This document shows positions 46,101 to 55,605 of a stretch of DNA of 64,000 nt, in pieces (the first letter of the stretch is position 1; each line of letters starts with the position of its first letter). The position numbers and the translations under genes are program-made. Below the pieces are notes generated by a model that worked only from the letters and a program-made list of their open reading frames with translations, did no database searches and was not told the DNA's origin. Source of the DNA: Mercurialis annua (Eukaryota; Streptophyta; Magnoliopsida; Malpighiales; Euphorbiaceae); contig NC_065576.1 in assembly GCF_937616625.2 (NCBI RefSeq), forward strand, positions 32,638,628-32,702,627, given 5' to 3'.

Positions 46101-47541
46101 TAAAATGGACCAGATAAGAAATTTTAATCTATTTATTATATCGGACGAAATTGTACTGAATGTTTTAACTGTTTTTTATAATCGAATTGAGCCTGAATAT
46201 ACAAAATTAAATTTTCAAACTAAATGAAACCGGTCAATTCAATCAATTTTTGGTTTGGTTATTTTGGTTCAGATAAATTAGAACTTAACTCTATTATTTT
46301 ACATAAAAAAAGTCAAATCAAACTAAACAAAAACAATAATACAATTGAACCAAAATTTTATTTTATTTTTAAAAGGAAATTGAACCGGAATTTTTATTTT
46401 TGAATGTCCTATGAGCATCAAAATTTGGTTGAATTTGTTTTAGTATGCACGTTAAACAACTTTTTTCAAAATTTCAGTAAGAAACTGAATCTAAGGTTAT
46501 TAATGAGCTAATGAGATGATATAATTGTACAGTGGATAGACATGTTTGAAGCTTTCTTAGTTGAAGCGAAATGGTTCAACAATGGATATGTGGCCACTCT
46601 CGAGGAATATCTACATAACGGGGTAACCACTGGAGGCACTTATATGGCATTGGTTCATTCTTTTTTTCTCATGGGGCGTGGTCTTACTCACCAGACAGCG
46701 GCGATGATGCAACCATACCCTCCTCTCTTCTCTTTCTCAGGAAGAATTTTAAGGTTATGGGATGATCTGGGAACTGCAAGGGTACGTATATCATTCCGCT
46801 ATGTTCATCGTTTATCATCATTCGTTAATTTAATCGAAAGCAAATAACTCTTAGTACTTTCAACATTTGTCGTAATTTACATTTTTATTTCTCCTATTTT
46901 TAAAAAAAATCAAACTATTTACTTGCCAAATGTCGGTTTTCATGCCCTTTAATGCAATTTGAAGAGAAAATTTAAACAGCGGGGTCAAAAAATACAAAAA
47001 AGATTTGTAAATCAAAATTTAACAAATATATGGATTGGCAAGATAACGTTTTTGAAACAGGAACTTTTTGGATAAAAATGATATTATATATAAGGATTTC
47101 GGAATGAGTTAAGCCGTATAAAATATAAAAAAATTGTAAATTTAAAAAAAGAAGGTGAAACCGAAATCCGCTTTTAGTTATGTAATAAGTGACTAACAAT
47201 ATCAATTTGTGGTAAAAATAATAATGATGTAGGAGGAGCAAGAGAGAGGAGGAGATGTGGCAAGTAGCATAGAATGTTTAATGAGAGAAAAAAATATTTC
47301 AAACGAGGAAGAAGGAAGGAAACAAGTAAGGCAAGTTATTCGAAGCTTATGGAGAGAGCTGAATGGTGAAGTAATGGGAGGAAGTGCAATGCCCCTATCG
47401 ATCAAGAATGCTTCATTAAATCTAGCAAGAACTGCCCAAGTTATATACCAGCATGCCGACGACAACAATGGTTCGAGCGTTGATGATCAAGTACAAAAAC
47501 TCATCTATCGACCGATCCCACTGCTGATGCCACGAAATTGA
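37124..47541 (+). CDS. terpene synthase, TPS-g-like, seven exons (546 aa)
   Basis: Exons: 37124-37276, 37358-37607, 37720-38041, 45328-45546, 45627-45765, 46533-46781 and 47233-47541. All introns are GT-AG, phases agree, and no stop interrupts the joined frame. Exon 1 is Ser/Thr/Arg-rich like a plastid transit peptide. The RRX8W motif is absent, as in the TPS-g group of linalool/nerolidol synthases. Exon 2 has the [10 protein letters not shown] block, exon 3 RMPRLEAR, and exon 4 RDRPLECY and the metal-binding DDIFD. Exon 6 ends DDLGTAREE, the NSE/DTE metal site completed by exon 7. The C-terminus ([18 protein letters not shown]) fits TPS-g. It should ionise GPP, FPP or GGPP to a terpene; the product cannot be read from sequence. 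Exon 3 seems about 18 residues short between AMEFTRS and the RMPRLEAR block. A LINE and a MITE occupy intron 3. Confidence 0.9.
38144..40018 (+). CDS. LINE-B ORF1, DUF4283 plus CCHC zinc knuckle (624 aa)
   Basis: This is the RNA-binding protein of the LINE. An acidic N-terminus of about 130 residues is followed by a DUF4283-type domain ([48 protein letters not shown], about residues 145-270). A zinc knuckle C-x2-C-x4-H-x4-C ([14 protein letters not shown]) lies at residues 312-325. The C-terminal half is Ser/Thr/Asn/Lys-rich and probably disordered, ending in a basic patch. No frameshift or stop is visible, unlike LINE-A. Its stop codon overlaps the ORF2 start in TAATG. Confidence 0.92.
   Translation: MVETSLCPDSDSAANDDSGRDTKKVKNRSSSEDVSATADAPEKVLAMDVETSYDKDSGGTTTKDSIDTEMEEEASKNDSTPPENHIRPSVSFKDTLLNGERLNLDDMNTDEVCLNLSEKDIEIGNAKGIPVINFSDRIHNLIAQNMKLCVIVRLLGKTIGYRTLLNRLLKLWKPKDYPSLIDLDNNFFMVRFYSTEDYSNALSGGPWVLFGHYLTVQPWNPSFSSDNTTATSVMAWVRFPGLPVQYYHNHVLKAIASTIGHVIRIDHNTEAKERGKFARLAINLDLKKPLISKILIDGRLQKVEYEGLPIICFECGRYGHRENLCPFSKQIAEEPNSQPTNPPVASIQAPVDTTEDSSFGPWMQVMNRRRKPDNYGKKTDPNGNNSSGSRFASIADLVEENQQPKSLEGNKTIHTTTFTSTIANNVIPADKKSASTTSTNNKGKNKAQLTVQNFRPISKTQQTQQNTLTQSHATHVASSSTPSPDVIISQNLHASKATATADPSLSSVKISLDPSKHTAVAVVTSPEVTDQAIQLNKLSLRDKFNPKGPDKPRNQWSVKINKNSKSNAKTRKKKDANLLPNSIIEDIFTEAGIMANVNNTSDPSSLIDFQTSKGQVPNEINAPL
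40018..44181 (+). CDS. LINE-B ORF2, endonuclease, reverse transcriptase, RNase H (1387 aa)
   Basis: The APE-type endonuclease shows [16 protein letters not shown] (about residue 155) and SDHRP (about 236). RT shows [47 protein letters not shown] and the catalytic FADD at about 698-701. A zf-RVT region with [13 protein letters not shown] follows near 1040-1120. A C-terminal RNase H holds [19 protein letters not shown] and NRVADRMA (about 1225-1350), keeping all four acidic residues. A long L1 ORF2 with RNase H is typical of plants. The annotated ATG overlaps the ORF1 stop (TAATG); an internal ATG ([12 protein letters not shown]) 20 codons on is nearer the domain start. It could still encode active enzyme. 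Confidence 0.94.
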   Translation: MVVGCISSLYIFFLMNLSLFIWNCQGAASNAFFRTFRSFRNCYNPTLVVLVEPRIAGIKADNFIRRSGFDFSHRVEAQGFSGGIWLLWNSNINVSVLLNHRQFVHVSINYSDGANNGHFLFTAVYGNPHPHLRQTLWRELSSIGSSISNPWLLAGDFNAILNANDRRGGSRIRNIGCPSFNQFLNINSLTQIDFVGPGFTWRRGTLFQRLDRGICNNSWQQTFPDAVIHHLPRIQSDHRPILVKLNAGNPSVPSQRPFRFLAPWLTHQDFPLLVKDCWNNYDSINNNIASFSNRIKDWNYNTFGNVFKQKKTLLGRINGIQKYLDNYPSTFLRNLEIQLKKDLDEILLREEAIWLQKSRSNWIMFGDQNTSYFHAKTVARRKKNRILSLKIGDGNWCEDQTELRNMAVSFFTALYTEDIGNRPVYQVRGFFPSLDNNMVQMLNNNVSNGEVHQALFQMDPWKAPGIDGIPAAFYQNQWATVSTSLCNMVQRVFTEGSMDIDTNKTLISLIPKSSKPATIKDFRPISLCTVMYKLVTKVITNRLKPMMPRLINPTQVSFVAGRNITDNIIIAQEVIHSMRCKKGKEGWFAIKVDLEKAFDRLNWNFIEDTLSDAGIPTHLTRVIMSCVSTSHLNLLWNGSMSQEFKPSRGIRQGDPLSPYLFIMCMERLSHRIDLAICRGEWQPINLNKNGPNLSHLFFADDLVLFGKAKDDQAINIKTILDDFSTSSGLNVSLSKTKIFFSSNVEFQRAEAISNMFGFKRSNDLGKYLGVPLLHSRVTKETYAYILDKIQQKLNGWNANLLSLAGRITLAKSVLMAIPGYTMQTTSLPKGLCDSIDRVVRQFIWGKKDGSRKLSLVKWEDMCKPCNYGGGGIRELNKQNNAFLMKIGFAIITRPDLFWVKVIRSKYKWKDNNPPPNVKGRCSTIWRSISHLWTDISRGTHWALGNGKRISFWSDSWLGDLGPLRLQTNTLLQESDLAKNVNDVVINGNWHWEYFSNILPCSVLLRIAAVKPPSNSDPEDEMYWGLSSSGNFSVSSAYKAQVTLCRDEDSINWKAIWRWPGAHRVRTMLWLTAINKLLTNSERSRRHLTSDESCEICGCGIEDRDHTLRLCIFAREVWTKLIPSTSVHNFFSLPFDLWFSKNLQVKDIDDGEKWLITFGLTCWSLWNHRNNFIFNNDRCSSEMLVQSILQMVHYTVSAKKFASLSNPGLKLKSEHLIGWDPPPEGWVKINTDGAVRNLENIAAAGGLARSSCGAWLFGFSRNIGVCSVLQAELWGALDGLEAAWNHGFRHVILEMDSKLGVDSLKNEDNCINSNTNIRRAIRNLINKDWCVSIRHIHREGNRVADRMANIGFSHHVGLLHYDNIPKGIYSFITDDNAGVSIPRMCRSL
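44220..44231 (+). other. LINE-B poly(A) tail
   Basis: Twelve As end the element, 38 bp after the ORF2 stop codon, as expected for target-primed insertion. Confidence 0.8.
44308..44644. mobile_element. Mutator-like foldback MITE, copy A, in intron 3
   Basis: This 337-bp element has long inverted arms (GACCAAATGTCGTAAAAA left; its complement ends at 44644) and an exact 9-bp target duplication TAAATAAGA at 44299-44307 and 44645-44653. Blocks such as CTTTCAATTTTGTCGATTTT repeat within the left arm. A second copy lies at 61218-61575. There is no transposase, so it is non-autonomous. Confidence 0.9.
44690..44940. repeat. foldback sequence in intron 3
   Basis: The left part has AAACTTGGCAAATT and TTGGTACACCAA. 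The right part has their complements (AATTTGCCAAGTTT, TTGGTGTATAA) around a short centre at about 44800. It is probably another MITE; ends and target duplication are unclear. From 44941 to exon 4 (45328) the intron is plain AT-rich DNA with nothing recognised. Confidence 0.5.
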
Positions 47542-47674
47542 GGTGAGACGGAAAATTCAGAATTGAGTGGAAATGTAGATGAACCGATGGCATCATACGT
47601 TATACAACTGGCGTGGCTACCATTTTAAATTCAATATTCAATTTAACCGTCTAAAAAAATATTTATAATTTTAA

Positions 47675-47995
47675 GGGTTAATTCCATAAAAAGTCACGAC
47701 CTTTACACGAATTTTCATTTTAATCACGACTTTTAAAAGTTGCCATATAAAACTACGACCTTTCATTTTTTTTTTAAATCTATCACCAAATCAATTTCTG
47801 GTGTATTTTTGATGACGTGGCCACCATAATCCGGCAGATTTGAAAAAAAATAAAGAGTAAAATTCACCGGAAAAAATAGTCGGTGATAGATTTGAAAAAA
47901 AAAATGAAAGGTCATGGTTTTATATGGCAATTTTTAAAAGTCGTGATTAAAATGAAAATTCGTGTAAAAGTCGTGATTTTTTATAGAATTAACCC
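47675..47995. mobile_element. Mutator-like foldback MITE, second family, after the terpene synthase
   Basis: This 321-bp element has about 100-bp inverted arms beginning GGGTTAATTCCATAAAAA and an exact 9-bp target duplication TAATTTTAA (47666-47674 and 47996-48004). It starts 134 bp after the stop codon, so it may lie in the 3' UTR or carry the polyadenylation region. It has no coding sequence. Confidence 0.9.
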
Positions 47996-48004
47996 TAATT
48001 TTAA

Positions 48005-48233
48005 ACCATTATTCTTTCCTTCTTCTCTTATTATTACTTTCCGAATAATTGTTTCACACATCTATTGTACCACATTATTTGTATAAAGAACTAATAATCT
48101 GTGTGAATTTTATTTTATTATTTATAATATTCGTACAGTTATATAAATATTCCAATAAATATTCCATTTATGTAATGTATGTGAAATAAAAAATCTTCCT
48201 TTTGGCTTCTATTGCACATCAATGATACATTAG
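48005..48233. other. short AT-rich spacer
   Basis: I see nothing recognisable. It lies between the MITE and the Tat-type LTR and ends in ATTAG, a possible 5-bp target duplication for that element. Confidence 0.4.
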
Positions 48234-49010
48234 TGATAAATCACCAACTGGGATCCGAGTTTTATCAACCTGCACACCACAAACAGACGGAGGTCAGAAG
48301 GAATTCCGGTGGAGATCATCGGACGTTCACTCCGACGCTCAAGTAAGGTTTTCAGGTAGAGAAAGAAGAAGAAGAGAAAGAGAGTAATCTGAGTTGAAGG
48401 AAAAAGAATTACCTAGGGTTTGCCCTTAAACCCTCTATTTATAGTTAGGGTTTAAGGACAAACCTGCCTTACTGGCAGGCTGTGAGTCGCGTGGTCCCAA
48501 AATTCAATTATGCCTACGTGGAGGAATATCTCTGCGTGAGGCGCAGGTTGTTAGGTGTGTCAGAGGGAACATTCCTCATGTACCTGTCAGAAAATCTTCT
48601 GTGGTCCCAGGATCCAGTACACAAGCGTGTACTCTTGGGCAGGACCTCGGAGCTCGGTCAAAGCCCGAAGCCCGGATAACTTGGGGACCAAATTGTCATA
48701 GTTCTTGCACTTGAGAATATCTCGAAGCTCGGGCCGTATGATTCGAGCTTTTAGGTCTATCAGCCCGGAGCTCGGCCCGGGTCTGAGTTGGATATATCTC
48801 GGAGCCCGGATAGGATCTTTGATCCGACCTTATCGAAAACGAATGCCTTGTTGATGTTCGAATGCCCATCGATCCGGTGACCCCCCAAGTCGTGTGATCT
48901 GTGATTTAGGAGAAGGTCGGAAGTTGTCATCAGGTCGGTGAAATGCTTGACTTAGCGATGTTCGTTCTTGGCAAGGTTGTTTCGCCCCTATTAAATGTGC
49001 TACGTTATCA
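48234..49010 (-). repeat. 3' LTR of the Tat element (777 bp)
   Basis: On + it starts TGATAAATCACC and ends CTACGTTATCA, with imperfect terminal inverted repeats TGATAA/TTATCA. It matches 59243-60020 with scattered substitutions. Confidence 0.92.
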
Positions 49011-49024
49011 CTAGTCCCCCCCCC
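49011..49024 (-). other. polypurine tract of the Tat element
   Basis: The minus strand reads GGGGGGGGGACTAG directly before the 3' LTR start TGATAACG. Confidence 0.6.
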
Positions 49025-50054
49025 AGTGTGTCGGATATTTATGTCCGAGTTGGTAGTATTCTTCGGGGTCTCAAGTCACGTGAGTGTTGGCGCGATTGTC
49101 CTATTGTCGACCACTTCTGACACCGAGCCGCTTGTCAGAAGGATTAGCTGGTGGGATATAGTGATGTGAAAGGACCTGTCCTTTCGCGGTGGTGTGCATG
49201 ACAGCTGTTGGGGTGGGTGTCCTTGATGGCGGTTGTGCTTCTACTCACGTTTTAGCCACGTGTCTGACAGTTATTGCTAGTGCGATTTTCTAGGAGACGT
49301 TTTGAGTGGGAAGAGAGAGAAAAATTAAAGGCGTGTCCTTTCAATTTCCCTCTCTTTCTCAGTTATAAGCTTCATTTTTCAAAAACTTATAAACTTTTCC
49401 CTTTCTCTCTGAATTTTTCATCTTCTCCAAGTTCCTTCGTCTCTTTCGTTTTTCACAAAAAACCTCCTGTTCCTGTTGCTTCGCCGTAGACGAGACCTGC
49501 TGGTGCTGGATATTGAAACGCCTGAACTTTATCACTGTTTCTTCATCTGTGTTGAAGTTTCTTCTGTGTTCTCTGCTTTATTTCTCAGGAATCTCCATTT
49601 TTGTGCAAGTAAGTGTTCTGGTTCCTTGAATAATCCTCTGTTTTCCTTTGTGAAATTTCTTGTTGTTTTGCATTGCTGTTTCCCTGAAACATGTTTGATT
49701 TGTTTGTGTTTAAAATTTGGCTGTCTAAGCGCCTCTGTTTTTAGGTTTAATTTAGCGTTTGGTTTAGGGAAGATTTTCAGAGAATCGATTGTAGTTTGTT
49801 CATCGTTTTTGCTTCACTGTTTTGTGTTTGATGTTTACTGGATTATTTTTCCAGAATTTTGCTTGCTTTGCGCTTCGTGTTCTCTGTTTGGGGAATGAAT
49901 TTCCTAGTAATCTGGGAATTCATTATAGTGTTCTTGGTGTTCTGATGATTTCGCCCCCTAGGATTTTTATTTTTGATCCATTATTTAATTTTAGCCCATT
50001 TTTCTTGTGTTAGTGAAGCTTGTCTCATCCGAGCTGGTTTCTGTGTCTCTAGGT

Positions 50055-52364
50055 ATGTCGGGTGAATCATCAGAATACGAAGAAGGTAGGGGATATGATG
50101 ACCATGACGAGGGTGCGGATGAACTGTCAACTGAATTCCATGTAATTCGCCCTGCCCGAGCTGCCAGTTCTCGGGAGGACGAGGTGGGGACTTCGCTGCC
50201 ACCCGTTTCGAAAAAGGGAAAAGGGAAGAGCAAAGCGGAAGATGTCGGTGAGAAGACCGATGACCGAGATATCAAGTCGTCGCGTTGCACTACTGGTTTT
50301 TTGGATGCTGTGCGAGCAGCTTTTGACATCCCGGAAGAGTACCAGCTCTCCGTCATTCCCGAGGGAAAGAGGTTGAATGCCGCTCCTCCCGAGAATTCCC
50401 TTATGCTTACTCTCGAGCACTTGCAGTCTGGGATTAGGTTTCCCCTCTCCGAGGAATACAAGCGACTGAGCAACTATTTTGAAGTGCCGTTGTCTCAGAT
50501 TCATCCAAATGGAGTTCGGCACTACTCCTGTTTTTTGAGACTTTGCCAGCAGAACGGGGTGGTGGACTCCATGCGTCTTTTTGTTGTTTGTATTTGCTGT
50601 CATTGAAAGATCGGAACCACTTTGTTTACATTCGGTTCCGTGGGGAGAAGAAAGAGGTACCCGGGGGTTTGGTTACCGGGATAACCGACTCCTTGAGAGA
50701 TTTCAAGGAGGACTACTTTCTGAGCAGTCACCCCAAGGCTTTTGAGGGGATGATCAGCACCTGGGCGGACAGGTGTTATAAGCCTGACAGGTGGTTCAAT
50801 GTTCTTGGTCCTTTGGAGCAGGCATACATGATTAAGATCCGGGATGCTGCTCCTGGCGGGGAGAAAGCTCATGCCGACGATCTTTGTCCCAAGACGGTGT
50901 TTGAGTATTGGAAAAGCTCGGCTCCGGGTGCTTGTTTTTTTTTTTTTTTATAACTTGCTTGACTTGCTTCTATCTGTTGTTTTAGCTGTTTTGACTTACT
51001 TGCTTTTATTTTGACCTTTGTCTGTTGTTTCCTACAGTGAACAGTATTGATGTGGCAAAGCTTGCTGGAAAAAAGCGTAAGAGACCGGCTAGCCGAGGTG
51101 CTACACCAGCGCCTGCTCCTGCTCCTAAAGCTCCCGCGGCTCCCAGCGTGCCGAGACCCGAGGTGGCCGGGAATGTGGTGCCCGAGGCGGGCCTGAACGC
51201 CGTACCTCTACGGGTTCAGTTGTCGGGCGGGGTGGAGATCCCCCTTACTGCAGAGCCCGTGGGGACCATCCCCTTTGTGAACCTTAATTCGACTGAGACC
51301 GTGGACGGTCCAGTCCAGGACAAAGCTGGTCCTCGAGGGGTAGCGCCCGGGGCGACAGGTCCGAGCTCTAAGGCCCCTCGGGGTCCCGTGTCCGACCTGC
51401 CGGATGTTTCTTCGGATTCTAGCACGGCAGCTTCAGGCACGCAGACGATAACTCGGGCTAGCTTTGCCGAGTGGGTGAGTCGCCACAACGACGATGCTCG
51501 TGCTACTTTAACCGAGCTGCCTATTGCGGGGAAGTTGCTCGAGTAACGACCTTGCCCATAGACCTGGCTCATTACAAGAGTCATAAACCGGAAAACTTGC
51601 TGGCCGCCGTGTCTTCTCTCTGCCTTTAGGTAATTCTTGCATCCATTGACTAGTCTTTGGTGTTATGTTTTTATTTCGTGCTTAGAGAGTGTATTTCCTT
51701 ATTTCAGGCGGCCAAAATGTCTTACTTGGCGGATCAGAATGCCAACAAGAATGAGGTCGACCTTTTGCTGGCCAAAAACCTTGTCTTGTCTGAACAAACT
51801 AAGGTTTGGAATGCAGAAAAGCGTGCTGCCGAAGCATAGAAGAAAGCCTCTGATGGAGCTGCCCTGGTTGCTAAGTTGGAAATGCAACTGAAGAATTCCG
51901 AGGATCGCAGGTCGGAAGACTTGGAGATGCTGGAAAAGTTGAGGAGTGATGTCAGTCGTCTGGAGACTGAAAAGTCTGCCGAGAAAGAGGATTTCTCAAA
52001 GCAGCTTGCTGACGTTACTCGTCGGAACGAGCTGGCTTCCGAGGGGCTCCGGGATTCTGTGGAAGATCTTAAGAAGAAGTTGGCGGAGGCCGTCGAGCGA
52101 GCCGAGAAAGCCGAGGCCCAAGTCGCTGAGGGTGCCACCGGAGAGGAGGACTTGTATGAAGATTTCCGGAGGATGCTACATGTCGGCGAGATCCAAGTCG
52201 GCGATTACGTGAGAGGCCGTTTTGGGGCCGACGTCGACGTTTCAGATTTCAAACTGGATGTGATAGAATTGCATCGCCGGGCTAAGGAGCTGCCCGAGGA
52301 TTACGACGTCCCGGCAGATATTGAAGATTACCTAGCTGATGATCAGGACCAGGGTCCGAACTAG
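50055..52364 (+). pseudogene. antisense gene of the Tat element, Transposase_28-type protein with coiled coil
   Basis: This gene runs opposite to gag-pol. Exon A (50055-50927) opens MSGESSEYEEG and holds FEVPLSQIHPNGVRHYSCF, a mark of the plant 'putative gypsy type transposon' (Transposase_28) family. Exon B (51038-51629) is Ala/Pro-rich, and exon C (51708-52364) is a long coiled coil (KLRSDVSRLETEKSAEKEDF and on). The A/B junction is phase 1 and fits GT-AG. A possible 5' UTR intron runs from GTAAGT at 49609 to the AG at 50052. Defects: one-base frameshifts near 50588 and 51544, and TAG codons at 51627 (exon end) and 51837. Such antisense ORFs are known in Tat elements; their function is unsettled. 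Confidence 0.75.
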
Positions 52365-52830
52365 TTTTGAGCATGTTTCTTAGCCTTGTAATTTTTTGGA
52401 CAAAATTTATTTTTGCCTTTTGTGATTTTTTGAATATTGAGCTCCGCGCTCTCTTTTTTTTTTGTAAGATTTGAATATTTGCCTTGGTTGTTTTATATAC
52501 TTGTTTTTTTGCTTATCTGTATGCCTGGTTTTCTTGTGATATCAGTGTTGTTTCTTTGAGTGAATTTTTTCCATGTTTTGTAGCTTTCAAAATTTAGACT
52601 ATGTATACGATAACATGCTTTCGTGGATAACTCTGTTCGGATTCCGAGCTTAGTTTTGTTAATGTGAATTTTCTAGTTTTTCTCATGGATTCTTGACTCA
52701 GATTTGGGAGAAAAACGCTAGTATAGGTTCTCTGTCATTCCGAGATCGGGTTTAGACAAGTTGCTCAGTGTTAGTAATCCTCTGGTTCTCGGTAGCCCGG
52801 GGTTGTCATTGCTCGGGGTCATCATTGCTC

Positions 52831-53000
52831 GTAGGTGGCACTTAGCCCGTTGATGGCGCATGGCCTGTTGATGGCACATAGCCCGTAGATGGCACATAGC
52901 CCGTAGATGGCACATAGCCCGCTGGTGGCACATAGCCCGTAGATGGCACATAGCCCGTAGATGGCACATAGCCCGTAGATGGCACATAGCCCGTGGATGG
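52831..53000. repeat. 18-bp tandem array, nine and a half copies
   Basis: The unit is GTAGATGGCACATAGCCC, with copies 1-3 and 6 diverged and the rest identical. It lies between the converging 3' ends of integrase (minus) and the antisense gene (plus). The unit length is a multiple of three, but no domain reads through it in either direction. Confidence 0.9.
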
Positions 53001-53241
53001 TTTTACCGAGTAGATTGCTCGGGTTTTGAAAGAAAGACATGAATTCTTTTTAATCTTTTTTTATTCATTGAGGGGAAAAAATTATGTTTAAGTTTTACAA
53101 AAGCCTAACTCAAACATAAGTGAAAAAACCCCTGGGTACCTCGAAAGAAAAAACAAGTGACTACTGATAGTATTTCCGAAGAACCTGGGAGTTCCAAGTT
53201 CTCGGGAGCACTCTACCCGACATGTGTGCTATCTTGTAAGC

Positions 53242-55605
53242 TCATGCTCGTCCGACCTCAGTGACCCGATATGGTCCTTCCCAATTAGGTTCGAGCTTTC
53301 CCATGCCAGCATTTCCCTTGGCAATATCTGCCCGTCTCAGGACCAGGTCGCCGACTTGGAAACTCAGGGGTTTAACTCTCTTGTTATGATACTTAGCCAT
53401 TCTTTGTTTATATGCTTCGATTCTCAGCGCTGCCTGCTCTCTCCGTTCTTCTAACAGGTCTAAGCATAGCTTCTGCTCTTCCTCGTTCTTGGCCTCATCA
53501 AAGAACTGGACTCTCAGGGTCGGCATCCCGATCTCCACTAGTATCATTGCCTCACACCCGTATGTCAGAGAAAACGGGGTGTCTCCTGTCCCTGCCCTTG
53601 GAGTAGTTCGGTAAGCCCAAATGACCTTAGGTAGCTCTTCCAGCCACTGTTTATCAAACTGTCCCAGCCTGGCCTTAAGCCCTTTTAGGATTGTCCGATT
53701 GGTTACCTCAGTCATCCCATTACTCTGCGGATGAACCACTGAAGTAAAGCGCAAGTCGATATGCAAATTGTTGCAAAATTCTTTAAAGGCTCGGCAGTTG
53801 AACTACTTCCCATTGTCGGTTACCAACGCTCTGGGTATCCCGAATCGACATACAATTTGCCTCCAGAAGAAATCCCGGATCCGAGCTTCTGTGATGGTGC
53901 TTACTGCTTCTACCTCGATCCACTTCGTAAAGTGATCTACCGCCACTATCCAGAACTTTTTCTGCCCCGTGGTTGCCGTGAATGGTCCCAGGATGTCAAT
54001 CCCCCATGTTGCAAATGGCTAAGGACTGGTAATAGGACATTGCTCTGTGGTTGGAACATGTCGGATGTTCTGGTGCCTCTAACAGTTCTCACATTTCTTT
54101 ACTATCTCCTCCGCCCGCGTGACCATCAGGGGCCAGTAATATCCCTGCAAAACTGCTTTCTTTGCCAACAAGCGAGGAGCTATGTGTGCCCCACAGATAC
54201 CTTCGTGTATTTCTCTCAGAACATACTCTCCCTCCTCTGTCGTTAGGCATCTCGACCACGGGTGGGTGAATGACTTCCTGTACAAGACTCCATCGAGAAA
54301 AGCATAGTACGGGGCTTGTCGCAGGATTTTGTATGCTTTGTCTCTGTTTTCTGGCAGAGTCTCGTCCATCAGGTAGTGGGCTATGCCTTGCATCCAATTC
54401 TCCAAAGGCTGGGTCAGAAAGATGGCTTCGTGGTTGTCGATGCTGGAATGCCTTTGAACAGAGAAATGGACCCCAGGTATCTTTTCATCCACTGTTGCTG
54501 CTTTGGCCAGTACGTCAGCTTCTTGGTTTTCCAAACGGGGAACTTGCTCTATCATCCATTTTCCCCCGAGCTCCTGAATCTTGTTCAAGAAGAACTTGAC
54601 TCTGTCCACGTATCTTCTCATCTCTGGATCGCAAGCTTCAAAAGTACCCAGAATTTGACAAACGACCAAATGCGAATCGCTCCTTATCATTACATGCTCG
54701 GCTTTGACCACATTTACCATTCTCAATCCGATCAGCAGAGCCTCATATTCCGCGGCGTTGTTGGACGTCGGGAAATCGAAGTTTACCGAGCTTCGGAGTG
54801 TAACTCCGTGAGGGCCTCTCAAGACCACGCCTGCTCCTGATCCTTCCAGATTTGATGCCCCATCGACTTCTAGGACCCACTTTAGAAGTTGTTCATCAGC
54901 CTCCTCAGGTTGGTCACTCGTTGTGGTCTCGGCTATAAAATCAGCCAATACCTATGCTCTCAGAGCAGGTCTAGGTTCATATCGGATGTCATATCCTCCC
55001 AACTGGACCGACCAGCTGACCAGTCGTCCTGACATTTCTGGCCTCTGTAACGCCTTTCTCAGAGGTTGGTTCGTCCGTACTACTATGATGTGAGCTTCGA
55101 AATATCTCCTCAGCTTTTCCGCTGCCACTTTCAATGCAAAAGCAAATTTTTCAATCTTTGGGTATCTGACCTCCGGGCCTTTCAGGACCCTGCTGAGATA
55201 GTAAACTGGGGTTTGCAGACCTTTATCTTCCTTGACCAGGACTGCCGCTGCTGTCTCATCATTCAACGAGAGATATAAGTACAAGATTTCTCCTGGCTCG
55301 GGTCTACCTAGCACCTGGGGTGTGCTGAGGTAAACCTTCAGCTCTTCAAAAGCTGCGTTGGACTCCTCTGTCCACTTGAAATTCTTTGTATTCTTCAGGA
55401 TTTTGAAAAATGGCAAACATCGTTTGGCCGAACAACTCATGAACCTTCCCAGCGCCGTGACTCTTCCATTCAACTTTTGCACTTCTTTTACTGAGTTTGG
55501 GGCTTTCATGTTCATTACTGCCTCGATTTTTCTCCGGGTTCGCCTCGATGCCTTTCTCCGAGATGAGGTGCCCAAGAAACTTCCCAGACCGCACTGCAAA
55601 GACAC
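53242..55605 (-). pseudogene. pol: Tat element RNase H, second RNase H and integrase, several stops
   Basis: One minus-strand frame runs through the RT connection and a decayed Ty3-type RNase H (AFALKVAAEKLRRYF, GRLVSWSVQLGGYDI). A TAG at 54949-54951 precedes a second, archaeal-type RNase H with VDGAS, NAAEYEAL, RSDSHLV and NQEADVLAKAA, keeping the four acidic residues. The integrase zinc region (HEGICGAH, KKCENC) ends in TAG at 54079-54081. The core continues with WGIDILGPF, VTDNGK and QSNGMTEVTNRT, broken by TAG at 54019-54021 and 53803-53805. The C-terminus has FQVGDLVLRR and WEGPYRV. All pieces share one frame, so only nonsense changes break it. Confidence 0.92.

Noticed and set aside
52718..53040. 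Repetitive minus-strand frames (CHLRAM, AIYGLC repeats)
   Set aside because: They come from translation of the 18-bp tandem array, and no element protein reads through it.
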